64,000 nucleotides of DNA from Thiomicrorhabdus chilensis DSM 12352. Lineage in GTDB: Bacteria; Pseudomonadota; Gammaproteobacteria; Thiomicrospirales; Thiomicrospiraceae. Position numbers and translations under genes: made by a program. Below are positions 59,040 through 64,000 of the stretch, piece after piece. Position 1 is the first letter of the stretch, and the number at the start of each line of letters is the position of its first letter. Where the stretch lies: contig NZ_KI519609.1 of the NCBI RefSeq assembly GCF_000483485.1, forward strand, positions 1,579,460-1,643,459. Reading direction: 5' to 3'. The notes under the pieces were generated by a model that saw only the letters and a list, made by a program, of their open reading frames with translations, was not told the DNA's origin and made no database searches.

Positions 59040-59504
59040 ATGAACAACCAATTTTTTCAGCTCATTAAAGCACAGGCAAAGTTTTACACCAGCCCTATTC
59101 ACGGTATTGCCCATTGGCAGCGCGTCGAGAACTATGGTCTCTATCTCGCCGACTTTTCCAATGCCGACAAAGTGGTAGTATCATATTTTGCTTATTTACA
59201 TGACTTACAAAGAGAAAATGAAAACAAAGATCCCGAACACGGATTAAGAGCGGCTCAATTTATTGATAAACATGCAGATCAAATTGATTTGTCAGAAAGC
59301 CAATTATCGACCTTAATTTATGCCTGCCAACACCATACCAAAGGCAGAGAAACCAACTGCGCTACCGTTGCTACATGCTGGGATGCGGACCGGTTGGATT
59401 TAACTAGACTGGGAATCGAGCCCAATGAAAATTATCTGCTTACTACAGAGGCGAAACGTATAGCGATCGAAAAGGATTTTAAGCTACTAAGGTCATTGTT
59501 TTAA
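59040..59504 (+). CDS. HD-domain hydrolase
   Basis: The 154-residue protein has the HD pattern: His in SPIHGIAHWQRV, paired His-Asp in AYLHDLQREN, then His in DPEHGLR and CQHHTKG, and the Asp in CWDADRLDL. Such proteins bind metal and act on phosphoester bonds, often of nucleotides. It starts 11 bp past the membrane-protein stop, so the two are probably co-transcribed. Substrate unknown. Confidence 0.8.
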   Translation: MNNQFFQLIKAQAKFYTSPIHGIAHWQRVENYGLYLADFSNADKVVVSYFAYLHDLQRENENKDPEHGLRAAQFIDKHADQIDLSESQLSTLIYACQHHTKGRETNCATVATCWDADRLDLTRLGIEPNENYLLTTEAKRIAIEKDFKLLRSLF

Positions 59505-59738
59505 AAAAATTGAACACCACCATTATCACTTTTCCAATTCGGTGAATATTTTAGGTACTCTGTCTTAATTAAGTTGGATAGCCATTTTACGGCTGTGTGA
59601 ATCTTATTGTTCAATATATGGATGGAGTTCAGCTTTCAAAGCCCTCTTAGGTGAGTTGTTTGATTAATAGAGTGGGCATATAATCTTTGATAGTTAAGCC
59701 TTGACCAGATTGCAGCTGTTAAGAGCTTTATTGAAATC

Positions 59739-59789
59739 GAAATCAGCGTCATTTCTTTTATGGTTATCGTAAAAAATGACGCTGATTTC
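59739..59789. repeat. 16-bp perfect inverted repeat
   Basis: GAAATCAGCGTCATTT and its exact complement are separated by 19 nt, 7 bp past the stop of the leftward gene at 59796. It may serve as a terminator hairpin, although no T run follows. The rest of 59505-59795 holds no gene that I can see. Confidence 0.6.
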
Positions 59790-59795
59790 TTAACA

Positions 59796-60377
59796 CTATT
59801 GATTTGCTAAGAAAAAACCAACAACCAATAAACCCGTAAGCACTAATGGCAATAGGCCCCAGAAAAGCTTAGTCAAAAATTCACGAATCATGACACCTAA
59901 AAAAGATATAAAATCTACAGGCAAAAAAAAGGCAAGTATCATTGCAATAAACCTATCTTCGGGAGCTTCTCTTTTTACCCATGTTTGATAAACATTTGCT
60001 TGTCGATCTCTATAATCAGAAATATAGCTATCCAACTTTGGTTGATATGACTCATCACTTTCATATACATTATGTGTGGTTTCAATAATTTCATCAGGCC
60101 CAATCATGTTCCTTTTCTTTTCTGTCGTAGTGTAAGTATCCAATTGCTGTCGACTAGGTGCTGCATATATTTCTCGTCCACATGTTAACAAAGACACAAA
60201 AGCAATAATTGCCATTCCACCAGCATAAAAGACCCACTCATCATCACTGAGATGATCCTGAAAAATCGCATAAACACCGAAAGGAATGCTAAAAAAGAAT
60301 CCTCCCCATATGAGAATTCTCCCCCAGAAACGTAAACTAAAATCTTGGTAATAGTTAAAAAGTGCCCTATTTATCAT
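59796..60377 (-). CDS. Hypothetical membrane protein
   Basis: The 193-residue protein has four hydrophobic segments (about 18-36, 44-62, 141-160, 167-190) and a polar middle (70-138) with a Tyr/Asp-rich stretch (SYQPKLDSYISDYRDRQ). I do not recognise the family. A short leftward transcription unit of its own. Confidence 0.65.
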   Translation of the reverse strand: MINRALFNYYQDFSLRFWGRILIWGGFFFSIPFGVYAIFQDHLSDDEWVFYAGGMAIIAFVSLLTCGREIYAAPSRQQLDTYTTTEKKRNMIGPDEIIETTHNVYESDESYQPKLDSYISDYRDRQANVYQTWVKREAPEDRFIAMILAFFLPVDFISFLGVMIREFLTKLFWGLLPLVLTGLLVVGFFLANQ

Positions 60378-60635
60378 CTCAAAAACCTAACTTAATATAT
60401 TTCGAAACAGGCCTAATAGTAATAGTAGGCGCAATAACGACTTTAGACAAAATTTCTTGTGCATATTTTAAATATACTGAAATATTAAATAACAAAATTC
60501 AATCAGATACAATTAATATACGTATTTTTATCAAATAAATGAACACGCAGATCTTCTCTAAAGGTTTGACAGTAAACATCCATAAACCTCATTTTAATTT
60601 GCTGTCCTTTAGCAAGGTTGATATAAATTATCGGA

Positions 60636-60740
60636 TTATTTTTTTTGGAGAATATCAACGCCTTTAACTACCATTCTTCTAAAATTTGTATCCTTCATCT
60701 TATCGTTGATAGATTTTCTTAGAATTGCATTATTAGGCAT
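60636..60740 (-). CDS. Possible 34-residue basic protein
   Basis: ATG with GGAG 7 nt upstream, reading MPNNAILRKSINDKMKDTN and 15 more residues, very basic, ending in TAA. It is short and unsupported by homology, yet it has the best ribosome site in the 414-bp gap (60378-60791). The rest of that gap shows AT-rich sequence and no gene. Confidence 0.35.
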   Translation of the reverse strand: MPNNAILRKSINDKMKDTNFRRMVVKGVDILQKK

Positions 60741-60791
60741 ACTCGAACTCCAATTGAATCGACACTATAATTGATTGTTGATTTTTCAAAA

Positions 60792-61358
60792 TTAAATTGA
60801 GATAACATTAATAACCGTAGCAGCATTGGAAAACAAAACCCCGTTACGCTTATGCATTCCATGCGCCTGATGAATATGGCCTGCCAAATGCATCTTAAGG
60901 TTATCTAGCTCATCAATACGCTCTTTAAGTGTTTTACAGCCTAGAGAATCATCACAGATGCCGTAAACAGGCGTATGCGTTATTAGAATCTCTGTGTTAT
61001 CAGGAATATGACTCCAGTTCGCTTCATTAGGAAGATATGTGAACGGCATATTAAATTCAGAGGGCGAAGCGCCCGAACCATAAAACTTAATACCTTCTAG
61101 CTCTACGCTTGAGTTATTTAAGTAGTTAATGCCTGTGAAGTCGAATTGCTTTGGATTATTAGCTAAGTCTTCATCGTGATTACCGCCAATAAAGATGCGG
61201 TGCTTGAAAGGCTGTACTCTAAACCAGTTCAGAAAAGCATGAGTTTCAACATCAATTCCGTATTCACTAAAGTCACCGCTATGCACAAGAAACTCTCCGC
61301 CAGGTAACGATAACTCTCTGTGTTTGCCATGTGTATCACTAATATGCACTAATCTCAT
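60792..61358 (-). CDS. Metallophosphoesterase
   Basis: The 188-residue calcineurin-like phosphoesterase has all metal-binding motifs: DTHG, HSGDFSE, GGNHDE, ITHTPVYG and AGHIHQAHG. The size fits the YfcE-like or 239AB-like group. Substrate not evident. Confidence 0.9.
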   Translation of the reverse strand: MRLVHISDTHGKHRELSLPGGEFLVHSGDFSEYGIDVETHAFLNWFRVQPFKHRIFIGGNHDEDLANNPKQFDFTGINYLNNSSVELEGIKFYGSGASPSEFNMPFTYLPNEANWSHIPDNTEILITHTPVYGICDDSLGCKTLKERIDELDNLKMHLAGHIHQAHGMHKRNGVLFSNAATVINVISI

Positions 61359-61404
61359 TTTCTTTCCTGATTTAGTAAAGCCCTTGTTAAACTACTTTTG
61401 CAGA

Positions 61405-61718
61405 TCAATTAACACTTCTCTTAATGCGGTTAGAGTCAGTGTTTATAAGGCTTTCAACGTTCAATTGTTTCTCACAAGCATCATTTGACTGCTTTTCGCT
61501 AAAAACCTTTGATTCACGCCACTCTTTACCTTTATCTAATCGTTTCCCAGGTCATCTACTTTTAAGATTGTGAGTCTGTCTGATTTATCAAAAGTATCAA
61601 TACAAGCACTGAAAGTTGTAAAAACAGGCTGTTCAAAGCAACTGTGTCCATGCACTGTATAGTCAATATCAATCAAGACTCTCTCAATTTTTGTGAACTC
61701 CTCGACCTCGCTAGACAC
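61405..61718 (-). pseudogene. Small frameshifted gene
   Basis: A GTG-started frame encodes SSEVEEFTKIERVLIDIDY and on to DDLGND, stopping at 61536. The sequence continues without break in another frame (GKRLDKGKEWRESKVFSEKQ and about 25 more residues) to a stop at 61405. The joint lies near 61548 at CTGGGAAACG. Read together it would be a protein of about 105 residues. A single-base indel (or sequencing error) is the simplest view. Confidence 0.4.
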
Positions 61719-61920
61719 TGAAAATTTTAACCTACATTCTTTGTTGTAGCTTATCCTAGAGGGTATTTAATTGATAAGTTCTGATTTACAGACTAAATTG
61801 CTCTAAAGATGTGGCCACTTTTACTTGACCACTACAATAATTGTGAAGAAGGAACATACAAGACCTCTCTGCAAAATCGACTGACTAGATAATGTGTACT
61901 AGCCCAGACTCTACTTCCAT

Positions 61921-64000
61921 CTAGTCAGAAACCAATAAACTAAACACTTTTTCATAAAGCGTTTTTTTAACTCCGCTATGGCTACTAGAAGAGTTTACAT
62001 CGGAACCTAGGGCTACAATCAATGGATAAATAGATTTTTCATTTATGTACCCATTAGAAGTTAATGGTTCTGTGCCATAAACTTGTTCATAAGACGATTG
62101 CCGAATTTTGTTATTCTTATGCCCTGGATTTGAGACCTTACGTGGGATATATAAGCAGTTACCAATGCTATAGACCTCGTAAGCTTCACTTCCTTTATCA
62201 CGAAACCCAAGACGTACCTTTGATTCCATTTTTTTCTTAGAAAAAGTCCCTTTCATCAACCCTTTTCTAATTTCATCTCGGATATTTCTTGAAATATCTA
62301 GTTCAAGGTCACAGTATTCATAAGCTTCATTTGCAGCATTTCCAATAAAAATTTGGGTTATTTGACCGCCCCTTTCAATAAAGATAAACGAAATACCATT
62401 GTTTTTATAAAGAGCATCGAGGCTTTGTTGTGTTTTCTCTTCAGCTTGTGCAAGAATATCAAGGAAATCATCAACGTTATCAGAAAGTTCGAAGTCTTCA
62501 ATAAAGTCAATAAACCTATCTCCAAAACGATTAACACCTATTTGCCCAAAGGTGTTGATTTCTACTAGGCTAATATTCTCACCTTTAACCAGGAATGAAG
62601 CTAAGGCTCCAAAAAAATTGAACCTTTTAGCGTTTTCACTCTGCTTAACTCTGCGACAAGAATAATAATGAACATTGAAGTCATTATCTAAGCTCACATT
62701 TTGAATACTTGAAGAAATGGGGGCTTTCTTGCCAAGAAGCTCTCGCTTTTGAATTACCTCAAATAGAGTCCGCTTGAATACCTCTTTGCTAGGGTTATTG
62801 ATATCCCCCTTCAAAAAAAGGGTTTCATAAAAAACTGACTGCATAGGGCTAAACGAGTTATTGATAATACTGTTTAAACGAATCTGTCCATAAGTGTCCA
62901 AGTTCTCATTTCTTGAACTTGATATCCAAGGTTCTTCTGATGTGAACTGCGTTATATAAATATCCGCAAGTTCTGGAGACTTACTAACTGTTAAAACAAC
63001 ATCTACATCGTCAGACAACCTCTCCACGGATAACTTTTGAAGTGCTTCAAGTGCTACTTGTTCATCAAATGACTCAAGTTCGTAAAGGCTATCATCAAAA
63101 TAGATAGCAAAATTTTGCGTATTAGAAAGTGATAACCCACCAAAATTTTTCGAGATGTATCCAAATGAGTCATTTTCAGGGTTTGTATATACGGAATACG
63201 AATTCTGTATTTCTGGTCTTATGAATTCTATATTGCACTCTTCTAAAAGATTCTCTAGATGTTTTGACCAATAATATTCATGCAGAACCCTAGTGTTAGC
63301 CTGTTCATCAATGTATTTTTCAGCCTCGCCTTCATCAGTTTGCTTGGTCCTATGCTGAATGTATGGGAAGTTTGGCTTTTTTAATGTACTTTTTCTTAAA
63401 CAATCATAATCAAAAATGTATATACCTTGTTTATAGGCAATAACTCCTTGGCTATCCTTTGGGAGATATCTCTTTGGACTAACTACACTTAAGTTAACCT
63501 CATTGGGTCGCAGAGTGCTTCGTTGAACACTCACAGAGAAAATATGGTCTTGGTCGGAAAAAGAATATGCAAATGACTGACGACCCAGAGTCAGTTCAAT
63601 ATCATTTTCAAGTTCAAGCTTTTCAGTTAAAACAGGTTCAAAACCTTTAAATGCTAAACATAATCGAATAAGTGATAGCGTAAACCATGAAATCTCTTCC
63701 GTAGAACTGAAAGCCTTTTGATAAAGGTCTCTTAACTCAATATCAAATGAAAGCTTATTTTCATTCCCAAAAACTAGGCAAACTCCAAAGTATGTATCCT
63801 TGTTTTTAAAAGATGCTATACCTTTAATGTTCTTTTTTTTCTCATATGATGGATTATTTGAAGATAAACGAGAATTCACATCTTCTACTAGAGCCTTATA
63901 TGCTATTTCAGGCTTATCAGCTTTAGTCATGCATGGAATAAGGGTCATATTTTCATACTGTTTGGTTTTATCAATCAACCATTCAATTAACTGCTCATTT
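61921..64000 (-). CDS. Large unknown protein, 5' end beyond the window
   Basis: From the stop at 61921 the minus frame is open to the window edge: about 685 residues from a TTG at 63978, but the frame continues upstream (NEQLIEWLIDKTKQYENM), so the true start is probably outside. The sequence is a soluble alpha/beta protein without signal or membrane helix. I do not recognise a family: neither nuclease nor ATPase motifs stand out. The stretch SLVEINTFGQIGVNRFGDRF may be a conserved core. It may be a defence-related gene, given its place in the island. Confidence 0.65.
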   Translation of the reverse strand, partial: NEQLIEWLIDKTKQYENMTLIPCMTKADKPEIAYKALVEDVNSRLSSNNPSYEKKKNIKGIASFKNKDTYFGVCLVFGNENKLSFDIELRDLYQKAFSSTEEISWFTLSLIRLCLAFKGFEPVLTEKLELENDIELTLGRQSFAYSFSDQDHIFSVSVQRSTLRPNEVNLSVVSPKRYLPKDSQGVIAYKQGIYIFDYDCLRKSTLKKPNFPYIQHRTKQTDEGEAEKYIDEQANTRVLHEYYWSKHLENLLEECNIEFIRPEIQNSYSVYTNPENDSFGYISKNFGGLSLSNTQNFAIYFDDSLYELESFDEQVALEALQKLSVERLSDDVDVVLTVSKSPELADIYITQFTSEEPWISSSRNENLDTYGQIRLNSIINNSFSPMQSVFYETLFLKGDINNPSKEVFKRTLFEVIQKRELLGKKAPISSSIQNVSLDNDFNVHYYSCRRVKQSENAKRFNFFGALASFLVKGENISLVEINTFGQIGVNRFGDRFIDFIEDFELSDNVDDFLDILAQAEEKTQQSLDALYKNNGISFIFIERGGQITQIFIGNAANEAYEYCDLELDISRNIRDEIRKGLMKGTFSKKKMESKVRLGFRDKGSEAYEVYSIGNCLYIPRKVSNPGHKNNKIRQSSYEQVYGTEPLTSNGYINEKSIYPLIVALGSDVNSSSSHSGVKKTLYEKVFSLLVSD

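Larger units (their letters stand above)
42103..64000. mobile_element. Integrated genomic island in tRNA-His (right end beyond window)
   Basis: Starting at the tRNA-His fragment, with an integrase gene 169 bp on, base composition turns clearly AT-rich and stays so to the window end. Genes are accessory and several are decayed. No CAGGCCTG octamer is seen, against 19 in the 38 kb to the left. All of this fits an integrative element of at least 21.9 kb. No conjugation or phage structural genes are visible in the part shown. Confidence 0.8.

Noticed and set aside
60405-60412. A CAGGCCTG copy in the island
   Set aside because: It reads CAGGCCTA and lacks the extended flank, so it is counted as a chance near-match.

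Overview
The window looks like chromosome of a chemolithoautotrophic gammaproteobacterium of the Hydrogenovibrio/Thiomicrospira type. The grounds are a form IA RuBisCO operon with CbbQ/CbbO activase genes and divergent cbbR, a glycolate (photorespiratory) gene set, a Pseudomonas-like dnaJ-dapB-carAB order, and gammaproteobacterial bamE/fur, rnfH/ratA and smpB/ssrA neighbourhoods. The genus is inferred from gene content only.

Region 1-13 kb: carB (cut by the window edge), carA, dapB, dnaJ, dnaK, grpE and hrcA all read leftward. A CIRCE operator and a sigma-70-type promoter sit in front of hrcA; nadK and recN read rightward. Region 13-20 kb: glcD-glcE-glcF-fhs read leftward and a glyoxylate aminotransferase reads rightward, with a perfect FNR/ANR box between them. 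Together they would turn the RuBisCO by-product glycolate into glycine and feed one-carbon metabolism. Region 20-27 kb: fur, bamE, rnfH, ratA, smpB, tmRNA, then a Fur-type promoter with hemP and a TonB-dependent receptor. Region 27-30 kb: a three-gene photolyase operon whose promoter carries three 11-bp-spaced TnTACA repeats, the arrangement known for B12-dependent CarH/LitR light sensors. A second copy of this operator lies before what looks like a small RNA gene. Region 30-38 kb: two unknown genes, then cbbO, cbbQ, cbbS, cbbL and divergent cbbR. Region 38-42 kb: glutamate dehydrogenase, a reverse-transcriptase-like remnant, and a periplasmic binding protein with a diguanylate cyclase.

Region 42.1-64 kb is an AT-rich integrated element. 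It starts at a 48-nt 3' piece of tRNA-His beside a tyrosine integrase and runs past the window end. It carries a decayed coiled-coil gene with a NYN-type nuclease, two lipoproteins, an Xre-type regulator, a 1544-residue STAND NTPase with TPR repeats, a TPR-like partner, a 940-residue protease that joins a Clp-type AAA+ module to a soluble FtsH-type AAA+/M41 peptidase, a small helical protein, a two-helix membrane protein, an HD-domain protein, a metallophosphoesterase and a large unknown protein cut by the edge. The STAND/protease block (48.9-59.5 kb) is the best candidate for an undescribed system, plausibly in anti-phage defence.

The palindromic octamer CAGGCCTG occurs 19 times between 2.5 and 38.03 kb, often as CAGGCCTGCTNATTTT and in paired inverted copies at gene ends. 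I found no copy in the remaining 26 kb. It behaves like a DNA-uptake signal sequence.
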